A DNA stretch of 34,766 nucleotides from Lentisphaerota bacterium. GTDB lineage: Bacteria > Verrucomicrobiota > Lentisphaeria > Victivallales > Victivallaceae. The stretch lies in assembly GCA_015061775.1 (NCBI GenBank), contig SUVY01000025.1, positions 1-34,766 of the forward strand. Direction: 5' to 3'. Numbering within the stretch: position 1 is the first letter of the stretch; the number at the start of each line of letters is the position of its first letter. The position numbers were made by a program, and so were the translations under genes. Below, one piece after another: positions 1 to 8,521 of this stretch. The notes below the pieces were generated by a model. The model worked only from the letters and a program-made list of their open reading frames with translations, was not told the origin of the DNA and made no database searches.

Positions 1-118
1 GAAAGCGGGAAAACTTCTTTTCGCGAGAAAAGAAGCCGAACGTCGGCTTCGTTATTCTTTTCCCCTTGTCCCGCCATAGCCTTGGCGACGGCGGATCTCA
101 CCCTTTCAAGAAAAGCGG
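1..118 (+). repeat. Dispersed hairpin repeat, copy 1 (interrupted, may be cut by window edge)
   Basis: This stretch downstream of pyrD carries the parts of a repeat seen twice more in the window. A GGGAAAA arm (7-13) can pair with TTTTCCC (58-64). Inside it CTTCTTTTC (14-22) pairs with GAAAAGAAG (27-35). A tail reading CCCTTTCAAGAAAAGCGG ends at 118. Compared with the copies near 16450 and 27446, about 22 extra bases (roughly 36-57) split the right arm, and these form their own hairpin. The match is by eye; the boundaries are approximate and the repeat may begin before base 1. Confidence 0.55.
27..50 (-). terminator. Likely intrinsic terminator of the hisC-pyrD gene string
   Basis: GAAGCCGA (32-39) and TCGGCTTC (43-50) form a perfect 8-bp stem with a 3-base loop. 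Read on the minus strand the stem is followed directly by TTTTC, as expected of a Rho-independent terminator. It lies about 100 bases beyond the pyrD stop codon and no other terminator-like hairpin was seen between them. It competes with the CTTCTTTTC/GAAAAGAAG stem at 14-35, because the two share bases 32-35. Confidence 0.5.
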
Positions 119-148
119 AGTTCTTTTTTATTTGTCCTGCTTTGAGTT

Positions 149-1069
149 TTATATCCTGACGCCTCCTATGATATCGGTGACTTTTTCGATGTTGTGTCGG
201 TCAAGGTATTCGTTTATTCCGTCGATAACTTTGAGCGGAGCGTAGGGATCGACGAAGTTTGCGGTTCCGACGGCGACAGCGGTAGCTCCTGCGAGCATGA
301 ACTCTATGGCGTCTTCGGCGGAGCAGATTCCTCCCATTCCGATGATCGGGATCTTTACCGCTCTTGCGGTATCATAAACCATTTTGATGGCGACCGGCTT
401 CACGGCAGGACCGGAAAAACCTCCCATTACATTGGCGAGTTTGGGACGTCTTGTCTCAATATCGATAGCCATCGCGCTCAGGGTGTTGATGAGTGAGACG
501 CCGTCACTTCCCTCAGCCTCGGCGGCGCGGGCAAAGTCCGCGATGCTGGTCACGTTGGGAGAGAGTTTGGTGATGATGGGCAGAGTCGTCGAGTTTCTTA
601 CTTTTCTTATGACTTGAGAAGCGAGTTCAATGTTTGTTCCGAACGCGGCTCCTCCAGCCTTGACGTTGGGGCAGGAGATGTTGATTTCGAGCGCGGTGAT
701 GCCCTCTCTTTCGGCATCAAGTCTTGACGCGACTTCTCCGTACTCTTCGATGGTAGTACCCCAGATGTTGACGATCACGGTGGCGTCGGTGGTTCTCAAA
801 AAGGGCATGTAGTGTTCGTCATGGAGGAATTTATCAACTCCCGGTCCCTGGAGACCGATGGCATTGAGCATACCACCTGTGACTTCAGCGACGCGCGGAG
901 TGGGATTTCCGTGGCTGGGAGTCATGCGGATGCCTTTGACAGTGACGGCACCGAGTTTTGCGATATCGTAGAGTTGATGATATTCCTGACCGTAACCATA
1001 GGTACCTGAACCGGTGGTCACGGGGTTTTTTATGGTGAATTTACCGAGATTTACGCTGAGATCTGCCAT
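149..1069 (-). CDS. pyrD: Dihydroorotate dehydrogenase, class 1B catalytic subunit
   Basis: Oxidises dihydroorotate to orotate, the fourth step of UMP synthesis, on an FMN-bearing TIM barrel in the cytoplasm. The 306-residue protein covers the whole family length. The active-site loop NISCPNVK (130-137) has cysteine 133 as the catalytic base, which marks class 1 enzymes rather than the membrane-bound class 2 (serine). KGIR near 45-48 and GGI near 245 fit FMN binding. The start is 5 bases after the pyrK stop, so the two are read together. Class 1B enzymes work as a heterotetramer with PyrK and use NAD, which agrees with this pairing. The assignment is firm; NAD use is inferred from the PyrK partner. 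Confidence 0.96.
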   Translation of the reverse strand: MADLSVNLGKFTIKNPVTTGSGTYGYGQEYHQLYDIAKLGAVTVKGIRMTPSHGNPTPRVAEVTGGMLNAIGLQGPGVDKFLHDEHYMPFLRTTDATVIVNIWGTTIEEYGEVASRLDAEREGITALEINISCPNVKAGGAAFGTNIELASQVIRKVRNSTTLPIITKLSPNVTSIADFARAAEAEGSDGVSLINTLSAMAIDIETRRPKLANVMGGFSGPAVKPVAIKMVYDTARAVKIPIIGMGGICSAEDAIEFMLAGATAVAVGTANFVDPYAPLKVIDGINEYLDRHNIEKVTDIIGGVRI

Positions 1070-1074
1070 TTTAT

Positions 1075-1860
1075 TTACTCTCCGAGATAGACATTTTCGA
1101 GTTTGAACACCGGGCCTTCGGAGCAGCTTCTGGCATATCTCCAGCCGTCGGCGGAGCCGGGATCATTGACTTTGATGACGCAGGCGAAGCATGCTCCGAC
1201 GCCGCAGCACATCTTGTGGTCGATGCTGAGTTCACCGTCAAGACCGTATTCTTTGAGCATTTTGCCGAGAGCCATGAGCATCGGGTGCGGGCCGCAGCCG
1301 TAGAAGAGCAGCTTTTTGCCCTTGTAGTCTTCGAGCAGCTGCGGAATGAGTGAAGTGACTACTCCTTTTGAGCCCATGCTGCCGTCATCGGTGGCGACCC
1401 GGACATCAAAACCGGCGGCCTCATAACGCTCAGTTAAAATGACATCATTTTTGTTTCTGGCACCGGCGAGCAGGACACCCTTGTTTTTGGAGACCCTGCT
1501 GAGCAGATAGAGCGCGGCACTTCCGTAACCTCCTGCGACTGCGACCGGAATGACGTCATCTGCCGGAGCGGAAAAACCGATTCCGAGAGGACCCATGACG
1601 TCGAATTCATATCCTGAAGCAAGCTCTTTCATTGCCGCAGTACCTTTGCCGACGACTTTGTAGGCAACGCTCACCGTTCCCTTTTCGGGGTCGGTGGAGT
1701 GGATGCTGAACGGACGGCGCAGGATATAATCTTTTCTCTCATCTATTCTGATGTGGACGAACTGTCCTGCAACTGCTTTGGAGGCTATCTCCGGAGCGGT
1801 AAATACCACTTCGTAATAGTCTCCCTGCAGCTGCCGGTTGCTGATGATTACTGCTTTCAT
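1075..1860 (-). CDS. pyrK: Dihydroorotate dehydrogenase electron transfer subunit
   Basis: Iron-sulfur flavoprotein that passes electrons from PyrD to NAD. The 261-residue product has a ferredoxin-reductase-like FAD domain with RRPFS (48-52), a nucleotide domain with GCGPHPM (188-194), and a C-terminal [2Fe-2S] site formed by Cys219, Cys224, Cys227 and Cys246 (C-x4-C-x2-C-x18-C). The open frame continues 34 codons upstream into the previous gene. The ATG at 1860 is preferred because AGAGGGG lies just before it and the protein then starts directly with the barrel strand MKAVIISN. It lies between a hydrolase gene (19-bp gap) and pyrD (5-bp gap). Confidence 0.95.
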   Translation of the reverse strand: MKAVIISNRQLQGDYYEVVFTAPEIASKAVAGQFVHIRIDERKDYILRRPFSIHSTDPEKGTVSVAYKVVGKGTAAMKELASGYEFDVMGPLGIGFSAPADDVIPVAVAGGYGSAALYLLSRVSKNKGVLLAGARNKNDVILTERYEAAGFDVRVATDDGSMGSKGVVTSLIPQLLEDYKGKKLLFYGCGPHPMLMALGKMLKEYGLDGELSIDHKMCCGVGACFACVIKVNDPGSADGWRYARSCSEGPVFKLENVYLGE

Positions 1861-1879
1861 TTTCCCCTCTCTATAGTAT

Positions 1880-2485
1880 TTACAGATAACTGTTGGTTGA
1901 TTTTTCGATTCCGATAGTGCTCGACGGCCCGTGTCCGGGATGGATGATGATATCATCGTCAAGGGTGCAGAGTGATCGAAGTGTTTTTCTCATCACGTTG
2001 ATATCTCCGCCCTCGAAGTCGGTTCTGCCGATGGAGCCGGCAAAGAGAGTATCTCCGGTAAAGAGGTGTTTTTCTTTGCCGTTGTCGAAGAGCAGAGAGA
2101 CGCCTCCCGGAGTGTGTCCCGGGCAGGGTATCACCCGATAGTCGTCATTCTGTTCATAATTGCAGGTTTCCGGCAGATCTTCGGCAAGCGGGATATATGG
2201 AGGAAAAGCATTGTCCGGACTGCGGTAGATCGGAATATCCTCTTTTGCCAGCCTTACAGCAGATATATCATATTTCTTGCACAATGCTCCGGCGGCTCCG
2301 ATATGGTCGGCGTGAGCGTGGGTGAGCAGGATCTCCATGCGGTCGGCGGAGTCTTTTAGCTCTTCCATACAGTCGGATATCTTTTCAGGATCAGCTCCCG
2401 GGTCGATGATATAGAGTGTCCGGTTCACTGCGGTAATATAGCAGTTTTCGGAAACATATCCGGTGACGGCAGTTTTTATATTCAT
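1880..2485 (-). CDS. Metallo-beta-lactamase-fold hydrolase (glyoxalase II-like)
   Basis: Likely a dinuclear-zinc hydrolase of the YcbL/GloB-like group, cytoplasmic, about 201 residues. Counting from the upstream TTG, it shows THAHADH (58-64), PGHTPG (126-130 region), GDTLF with Asp148, and HPGHGP with His188, which supply the usual metal ligands. It lacks the C-terminal domain of full glyoxalase II, as is normal for YcbL-type proteins, so the substrate cannot be named. The start is uncertain: an ATG at 2485 has GGAA about 10 bases upstream, while a TTG at 2494 would overlap the preceding stop as TTGA. The ATG is chosen here. It sits in the pyr gene string, but nothing shows a role in pyrimidine synthesis. 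Confidence 0.88.
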   Translation of the reverse strand: MNIKTAVTGYVSENCYITAVNRTLYIIDPGADPEKISDCMEELKDSADRMEILLTHAHADHIGAAGALCKKYDISAVRLAKEDIPIYRSPDNAFPPYIPLAEDLPETCNYEQNDDYRVIPCPGHTPGGVSLLFDNGKEKHLFTGDTLFAGSIGRTDFEGGDINVMRKTLRSLCTLDDDIIIHPGHGPSSTIGIEKSTNSYL

Positions 2486-2490
2486 AGTTG

Positions 2491-5400
2491 TCAATTTCCA
2501 GTTGCTCTTTTTTGCAGGATAACAGTACTGTTCTCTTTTCTGCCCAGTACGTTCTGAATTTTTATCATGCGGTCGAAGTCATCAGGTTCGACGAATGCCG
2601 CAGGCAGGGTGAGACGGATGGAGCGGTTGATCTCTCCCAGCGTGGCAGAACGGCGCATTACGACCCGGGATATCCGCGGATCACCGAACTCCTCCATGCT
2701 GCTTTCCGGAGTTGACGAACCCCAGTTGTCAGGAGTGATTATGCGGTACTCCAGGGCTATTTCGCAGGAGTAGTTTCTGACATAAGCTGTTGTGCGTTCC
2801 TTGCCCGCTACATTGGTGTATTCTTTGAGTATATTGTATCCCGGAAGCTCAAACGAAAGATAGTCTCCGATCTTTACTGCGAAGGAGGGTATCACGACGC
2901 TGTATTTTATCACTCCCGGATTCTTTGAGAAGTCGCAGCTGTATTTACCCTTGAGCTGAGCAGATTTATCCATTGCATTTGCGCTTGCGGCAAAGAAGCG
3001 GCGCAGGAGTTCCGGAGTCATTTCCGAGGTGGAGCGGTTCATTTTTTCAAAGAACGCTCCGCGGAAGAGGCATGTCACATTTATCAGCGCAGAGCCGTCA
3101 TTGTTCAGATTGATGTCATACTTCTTTCTGATAAGGTTGTGGTGTCCTGCCTCGGAGATTATGGCGTTGACGCTTCCGTTTTCGAGATTGAGCCCGATAT
3201 TGCCGCTGTACGGAGTATATCCGATCCCGGCATACTGAGTCGAGGAGTTGAGGAAGATATTGAATTCCGGAATATATACCAGCACCGCTTCAAATGCGGC
3301 ATCGGAGTATTGGTTGAATTCGCTGTAAGTGTGGTTCAGGAACACATATTTATCTGCGAGATAGAAAGAGTGTCCGACTCCGAGTTTTTTCAGCATGGCA
3401 GCGAAGAGCACAGCTCTCTCCGGAGAGGTCGCGACTCCGCGTTTGAATACTTCGTCTGCGGTCTGTATGGTTTCGAGCGGTATCTGGTCGGTATCAGGTC
3501 CGGATACCCGGACAGCTTTGTGGATAAAATCACGCAGGGCTTCAACGGCTTTGCGTTTGCTCAACTTGCTGATATCGTTGGAGCTGGTGAATTCTTTCCA
3601 GGCGGCAGCAGGTTCTGCCATGCTCTGGCGGGTAAGGGCATCGTTGTACTCTTTCGCCAGAGCTTTGGTGTCAACGGCGGAAAAACTCACATGCGGAGAG
3701 ATGAAACGCAGATCTCCCTGTCCCTGCTCTTTTTTGACTTCAGGAACATTTTTTGCTTTCCATGTCCTTACGATATTTCCCTTTTGGACAGTACGGGTGA
3801 ATGTTGCGTGTTCCGGTACGGGGGAGGTGCGCATTTTGAGGGTTTGCGGAGCTGTGAGAGTGAAGCTCCAGTCAAGTACGGGGTTGTGCTCTCCCATGAT
3901 CTCACATCCGGCGGCGGGGAAGAGATATCTTCCTTTGTTGGTCAGGGTGAATTCGATGACCGCCCCCTCTCTGACCGAGGGCAGGGCTGCGACCATTATT
4001 TTCCCAGCCGGAATATTTTTGATATCGCCGGTCCACGGCATATCCATTATGCGTATGCTGTTCTGGGTGAGTTTATGCACCGTTCCGTCCGGAAGGGTCA
4101 CAGCAGCATCGAGGGTGATTTTTTCGCGTTCCGGAAAGAAGGGTATCTTGAGCTCAGAAAACTGTTTTATCGCAGCATAACTTGTGACCAGCACCTTGCG
4201 GGTGACAGTATCGGTGAAGGAGCGTTCTCCGGAGATGACAAGATTTCTGTGCGACGCCAGCACTACTGCGTCCGAGTCCGGAAAAACTTTGGCGAGCTCT
4301 TGCGCGGAGAGTTTAGTGTGATCTTTTCTTGCGATCGGCTGCCGTTTGTTGGCAGAAGCCATCTTCTGCAGCTCTTTTTTGAAGGCGCTGTATTTGTCCG
4401 GAGTTATCATATCTCCGCTGATGACCGCCGAAGAGCTGCGCAGCAGTTTTCCGTTTTCATGTTTGAAAGAGCTGCTCCAGGAAAGTATCCCGTCTTTACC
4501 GGACATCTGCTGCGGGATGCCGCAAATATCCAGACTGCGCGGGAGTTTCAATGAAAAATCCTCAACAAGTTTGCAGCTTGAGTCGAGCTCTATCGGGAAA
4601 CGTCTCTTTTCGAGCGCAGTGTCGGGCAGCAGCCAGTGGAGTGTTCCGAAAACAGACGAGAAATCCGGAATATGCAATATGGCTGGTTTGCTGGTTGCCG
4701 GAAGCGCGTTATCTGCGGAAAATGAGAATTCCACCGTGACAGGCTGAGCAGTATTCCTGATATCTGCGGGCAGTATTTCAAGTTTCTCAAGTTTGGCTCC
4801 CGGAAGAGCACGGCGTATCCTTCCCTGCCAGAATTCGGAGCGTTTGCGTTGGGTCATGCGCGAGAAGCTTGAGCGGTATATAAGGTCGTTTATTCCGTTC
4901 AATTCAATGCGGCAAACTCCCTTCATGACTCCCTTGTCATCGACTTCGGCTTCCGAACTTATCTTCATCAGATTTTTTTCCGGAGCGATCAGCGGAGTCT
5001 TTCTCAAAATGTCGCCCTCTTTGCGGGCGGCGAGGAAACTCTGGTTTGCGAGGTACTCCGGAAAAAGCGTGCGGGTGTTTTCGTCCGTCGGGTCCATCAT
5101 GACATAGTTGAAGTTGCCCTTGTCCACACAGGTAACCGCATGATTGAAATAGCCGTTCGGCACATCGCTGTCCTTGGGCGTTCCCGCCATGAATAAAGCG
5201 GGATATGCTTTGATACCCGCAAGTTCCAGCATGGAAGCCAGCAGAGCCGCCTTGTCGCGGCATACTCCGTGACGCTGTCTGAAAGTATCTCTGACATCGT
5301 GCGGCTCAAAGCCCGGAGCGTTTTTTTCGGCGGTGACTCCGGTATAGCGGATGTTCTGGGAGACGAATTTGAATATGCGGGAGATCTTTTCATCATCATC

Positions 5401-6270
5401 TTTCGCGCCGGATGTCAGTTCTTTTACCTTGGCTATCATCTCATCAGAGACCGCGTCCATGCCCGGGCGGCAGAGTTCGTAGTACCACCTTGAAATGGAT
5501 TGCCAGTCTTTTGCGGTTCCTGCGAGCAGCCTCTGACAGCAGGTGTAGAGTTTGGGCATACCCGGTTCAGGGATCGCCTGCGGAACGTTCAGAGCCTGCC
5601 AGCGGTAAATTATGCGTCCGTTTTTCACTTCGGGTTTGAAGGTCTTCACGGTTCCCGGCACCTCATTTTTGAGTGCGATATTGCGTAAAGGAAGCTCTTT
5701 CGGAGCATTGATTTCCACATCATAGCGCAGTATGGGAACGTCGGACTCAAGCAGATTGATGGTGCTCCACTCTCCCGGAATGATGGGTTTGAGCGTTTTT
5801 CTCTGAGTTTTGATAAAGAGCGTGTCTCCGATCTGCAGTCCCGGTACGGTGAGGATGATTTCCTTGATTTCGGGATCGTAGATGTTGCTGCTCATCTGTT
5901 CCGCCGAGGTAGTGACGGTCGTATGTTTTTTGAGATCGAAAGTGATCTTTTTACCATCGCGCAGTATGAAGCAGTCGCTGAACTCCGCACTTCCGAAATT
6001 GGTATTGCAGTGCAGAGGAATCTTTGAGAGCTCTTTTCTGCCTGCCTCTGTGAGTATCTTCTGGTAAAACTCATCGGTTTCCACCGAAGTACCGTCCTTC
6101 TGGTAGGTCATGACCTCCAAGTCATAGACAAGCACACTTTTGGCATCAGGAAATCTCTCCTGAGTGGCACTTTTGATAAGAGCCGGAATATCCGGACTTT
6201 TTGCACCCAGGATGGTTCCTGATATTACCGCAAGCGCGAGAAAGAGCGTTTTCAACAGAGAGCAGGACAT
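2491..6270 (-). CDS. Exported DUF3857/transglutaminase-like protein with a second, degenerate domain pair
   Basis: A 1259-residue protein with an N-terminal signal peptide (hydrophobic run about 5-22), so probably periplasmic. It looks like an internal duplication. The first half has a DUF3857-like beta domain (about 40-230) and a transglutaminase-like cysteine protease fold with Cys337 (GVCRDKA), His377 (FNHAV) and Asp393 (MDPTDEN). The second half repeats the arrangement: a DUF3857-like segment (about 665-845) and a transglutaminase-like segment (about 905-1015). At the matching places the second copy has Ser949, Glu994 and about Asn1008, so it is probably not catalytic. The start ATG at 6270 lies 9 bases after the gltX stop, with GAGG upstream. 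Substrate and role are unknown. Transglutaminase-like folds act as cysteine proteases or amide hydrolases in many envelope proteins. Confidence 0.85.
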   Translation of the reverse strand: MSCSLLKTLFLALAVISGTILGAKSPDIPALIKSATQERFPDAKSVLVYDLEVMTYQKDGTSVETDEFYQKILTEAGRKELSKIPLHCNTNFGSAEFSDCFILRDGKKITFDLKKHTTVTTSAEQMSSNIYDPEIKEIILTVPGLQIGDTLFIKTQRKTLKPIIPGEWSTINLLESDVPILRYDVEINAPKELPLRNIALKNEVPGTVKTFKPEVKNGRIIYRWQALNVPQAIPEPGMPKLYTCCQRLLAGTAKDWQSISRWYYELCRPGMDAVSDEMIAKVKELTSGAKDDDEKISRIFKFVSQNIRYTGVTAEKNAPGFEPHDVRDTFRQRHGVCRDKAALLASMLELAGIKAYPALFMAGTPKDSDVPNGYFNHAVTCVDKGNFNYVMMDPTDENTRTLFPEYLANQSFLAARKEGDILRKTPLIAPEKNLMKISSEAEVDDKGVMKGVCRIELNGINDLIYRSSFSRMTQRKRSEFWQGRIRRALPGAKLEKLEILPADIRNTAQPVTVEFSFSADNALPATSKPAILHIPDFSSVFGTLHWLLPDTALEKRRFPIELDSSCKLVEDFSLKLPRSLDICGIPQQMSGKDGILSWSSSFKHENGKLLRSSSAVISGDMITPDKYSAFKKELQKMASANKRQPIARKDHTKLSAQELAKVFPDSDAVVLASHRNLVISGERSFTDTVTRKVLVTSYAAIKQFSELKIPFFPEREKITLDAAVTLPDGTVHKLTQNSIRIMDMPWTGDIKNIPAGKIMVAALPSVREGAVIEFTLTNKGRYLFPAAGCEIMGEHNPVLDWSFTLTAPQTLKMRTSPVPEHATFTRTVQKGNIVRTWKAKNVPEVKKEQGQGDLRFISPHVSFSAVDTKALAKEYNDALTRQSMAEPAAAWKEFTSSNDISKLSKRKAVEALRDFIHKAVRVSGPDTDQIPLETIQTADEVFKRGVATSPERAVLFAAMLKKLGVGHSFYLADKYVFLNHTYSEFNQYSDAAFEAVLVYIPEFNIFLNSSTQYAGIGYTPYSGNIGLNLENGSVNAIISEAGHHNLIRKKYDINLNNDGSALINVTCLFRGAFFEKMNRSTSEMTPELLRRFFAASANAMDKSAQLKGKYSCDFSKNPGVIKYSVVIPSFAVKIGDYLSFELPGYNILKEYTNVAGKERTTAYVRNYSCEIALEYRIITPDNWGSSTPESSMEEFGDPRISRVVMRRSATLGEINRSIRLTLPAAFVEPDDFDRMIKIQNVLGRKENSTVILQKRATGN

Positions 6271-6279
6271 ATTTCAGCC

Positions 6280-7731
6280 TCAGAGTTTGGCGAGTGCGTT
6301 GTCGATACGGCGGAGCGACTCCTCTTTGCCGAGCAGCTCCATGATCTCTCCCGGACCTCCGGGGGTGACCGGAGTTCCTGAGAGGGCGATACGCACTGCC
6401 CACATCGGCTGTCCGAGTTTGACGCCGCGTTTTTCGGCGCACGCGGTGAGCAGATCGGTGACCGCCTGAGCGGATATCTCCATTCCGGAAAAGGCTTCGC
6501 GCATTTCAAGGAGTATATCCTTGGCGATCTCAGGAGTGCATTTGCTCTTTTTGTTGTTGAACATCTCAGCATCATACTCCGGCTGCTCGTGCAGGAAAGC
6601 GATTTTTCCCGGAATTTCAGTCAGAAGTTCAGTGCGCTGCTGGAGCAGTGCCGCAAGCATATCCCACTTTGCTTCGAGCGGAGTGTCCTCAACCTGGGCA
6701 AACGATTTTGCCCTTGCGGCAAACTCCTCAGGAGAGAGCTTGCGGATATATTCAGCATTCATCCATTTGAGTTTGTCATAGTCGAAAACAGCGGGGCTTT
6801 TGTTGAGACCTGAGAGGCTGAAAAGTTCCTCAAGTTCGCTGAATTCAAAGATCTCTCTGTCGCTCTTTGAGGACCATCCGAGCAGAGCGATATAGTTGAC
6901 GATCGCTTCCGCGAGATATCCGTCGGCAATGAGGTTTTCAAAACTCACAGAGCCGTGGCGTTTGGAGAGCTTTGCGACTTCTCCGTCTGCATTGCGTCCC
7001 ATGATGAGCGGAAGGTGGACGTAGGTCGGGATATCCCAGCCGAAAGCCTTGTAAAGGAGATTGTATTTCGGAGTCGATGAGAGATACTCCGAACCGCGCA
7101 CCACATGAGTTATCGCCATAAGGTGATCGTCGATGACGTTGGCGAAGTTGTAGGTGGGCATTCCGTCGCTTTTGAGCAGGATCTGGTCATCGAGGACTTT
7201 GTTTTCGATGGTGATTTCTCCGAAGACGCTGTCGGTAAAGGTGGTGCTTCCGGAGCGGTCGATCTTCTGGCGGATGACACAGCTTTTTCCAGCGTCAACG
7301 AGCTTCTGAGCTTCAGCCGGATCCATGGCGCGGCAGGGGTCATCGGCGGGGTCGGAGTTTCCGGCTCCTTCGGTCTCATCTTCACACTTTTCGCAGAAGC
7401 AGTAGTAGGCGTGGCCGGTTTCGACCAGCTTTTTGGCGTATTCGGCATAGAGGGGTTTGCGCTCGCTCTGGATGTAGGGACCGAAATCTCCTCCGACATC
7501 CGGACCCTCGTCATGGATGAGATTTGCGGCTTTAAGAGTGGCATATATCACATCCACGGCTCCATCTACATAGCGTGCCTGATCGGTGTCTTCGATACGC
7601 AGGATGAATTTTCCTTTGGAAGAGTGGGCGAGCAGACAGGCGTAAAGCGCAGTACGCAGGTTTCCGACATGCATGAAGCCGGTGGGACTGGGGGCGAAGC
7701 GGGTGCGGACGCAGTTTGAATTGTTGCACAT
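6280..7731 (-). CDS. gltX: Glutamate--tRNA ligase
   Basis: Charges tRNA-Glu with glutamate in the cytoplasm. The 483-residue class I synthetase has the HIGH-type motif as HVGN (21-24) within APSPTGFMHVGN, and the KMSKS loop as KLSKR (254-258). A cysteine set around 111-116 (CFCEKC) and Cys133 fits the zinc-binding insert of some GluRS enzymes. The anticodon-binding helical region follows to the C terminus. The frame opens upstream at a TTG (7764) inside the preceding gene; the ATG at 7731 is preferred because the next residues lead straight into the conserved RTRFAPSPTG and AAGG lies upstream. Whether it also charges tRNA-Gln cannot be told from sequence. Confidence 0.96.
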   Translation of the reverse strand: MCNNSNCVRTRFAPSPTGFMHVGNLRTALYACLLAHSSKGKFILRIEDTDQARYVDGAVDVIYATLKAANLIHDEGPDVGGDFGPYIQSERKPLYAEYAKKLVETGHAYYCFCEKCEDETEGAGNSDPADDPCRAMDPAEAQKLVDAGKSCVIRQKIDRSGSTTFTDSVFGEITIENKVLDDQILLKSDGMPTYNFANVIDDHLMAITHVVRGSEYLSSTPKYNLLYKAFGWDIPTYVHLPLIMGRNADGEVAKLSKRHGSVSFENLIADGYLAEAIVNYIALLGWSSKSDREIFEFSELEELFSLSGLNKSPAVFDYDKLKWMNAEYIRKLSPEEFAARAKSFAQVEDTPLEAKWDMLAALLQQRTELLTEIPGKIAFLHEQPEYDAEMFNNKKSKCTPEIAKDILLEMREAFSGMEISAQAVTDLLTACAEKRGVKLGQPMWAVRIALSGTPVTPGGPGEIMELLGKEESLRRIDNALAKL

Positions 7732-7744
7732 AATGGAAAATACC

Positions 7745-8521
7745 TTATTTTTCAGATTGTTCAAGCGGCAGCCACATATCGCGGCGGACGCGGGTTTTGA
7801 TATCTTTTTTCAGAAGGCGGATGAAGTTTTCCGCCTCCGGAGAATTTTTTACGGTCACTAAAACATAGCGGCGGGAGAGCGGATATTTTCCGCTGCATAT
7901 ATTGTTTTTGGACGGCATCACTCCGTTGACGGGAGTGATATTTACGTTTTCGTCTCCCGCAGTCATGTGGGCAAAGCCCATGGCATCGGGATTTGCTCCG
8001 ACGAGGAGCACTACATCCTTTGAGCTTTCGACTCCCAGAACTTCTGCGGCGGGAGCGGCTCCCAGAATGTCGCGGTCGAGTCCTGAGTGTTCAGAAGTGT
8101 TTTTGAGATTTATGCGGTGGATATCGCGGGGTCTCCAGCCAAGTTCGCTCCAGCGCGGACGCAGTCCTGAAAAGATATCTTTTGCCTGTTCGGAGGTGAT
8201 TCCGGGCAGGGGATTGGCTGAGTTGACGTATATGACGAGAGCCTCACATCCGAGGGGAAGCTGCGGATTTTTTTTGAACTTTTCAGGAATGTCTCCGATC
8301 TCCCAGACGGCAAGGTCAACCGTATTTTGTTCCGTGAGAGCAGCCGCGCTTTCAGCCGCCATGCGGTCGATACGGATATCAGAGCCGCTGGCGACAGAGT
8401 ATTCAAGAGCCGCCTGACGCAGAGCCGATGAGCCTCCGCGCGATGAGTCTGTTATCCGCAGCGTCCCTGCGGCAAGCAGGAGCGGCAGGAGGAAGAGTGA
8501 AGTGAAAAGAGCCTTTCTCAC
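7745..8521 (-). CDS. PstS-like periplasmic substrate-binding protein
   Basis: A 258-residue protein with a signal peptide (MRKALFTSLFLLPLLLAAG) and the fold of phosphate-type ABC binding proteins (PBP-like, PF12849 type). The stretch ALVIYVNSANPLPGITSEQ near 94-112, followed by DIFSG and W, is typical of PstS relatives, as is the SSGG-like RGGSS near 28-32. It begins at a GTG (8521) that overlaps the hisC stop as GTGA, with AGGAG nine bases upstream. No other start fits the signal peptide. No permease or ATPase genes lie nearby, so it may serve a distant transporter or act alone. The ligand could be phosphate or another oxyanion; this is not decided by the sequence. Confidence 0.8.
   Translation of the reverse strand: MRKALFTSLFLLPLLLAAGTLRITDSSRGGSSALRQAALEYSVASGSDIRIDRMAAESAAALTEQNTVDLAVWEIGDIPEKFKKNPQLPLGCEALVIYVNSANPLPGITSEQAKDIFSGLRPRWSELGWRPRDIHRINLKNTSEHSGLDRDILGAAPAAEVLGVESSKDVVLLVGANPDAMGFAHMTAGDENVNITPVNGVMPSKNNICSGKYPLSRRYVLVTVKNSPEAENFIRLLKKDIKTRVRRDMWLPLEQSEK

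Noticed and set aside
3139-4554. 471-codon open frame on the plus strand inside the DUF3857 gene
   Set aside because: It lies wholly antisense to a gene with a signal peptide and conserved catalytic motifs. It has no recognisable domain and no clear ribosome binding site.
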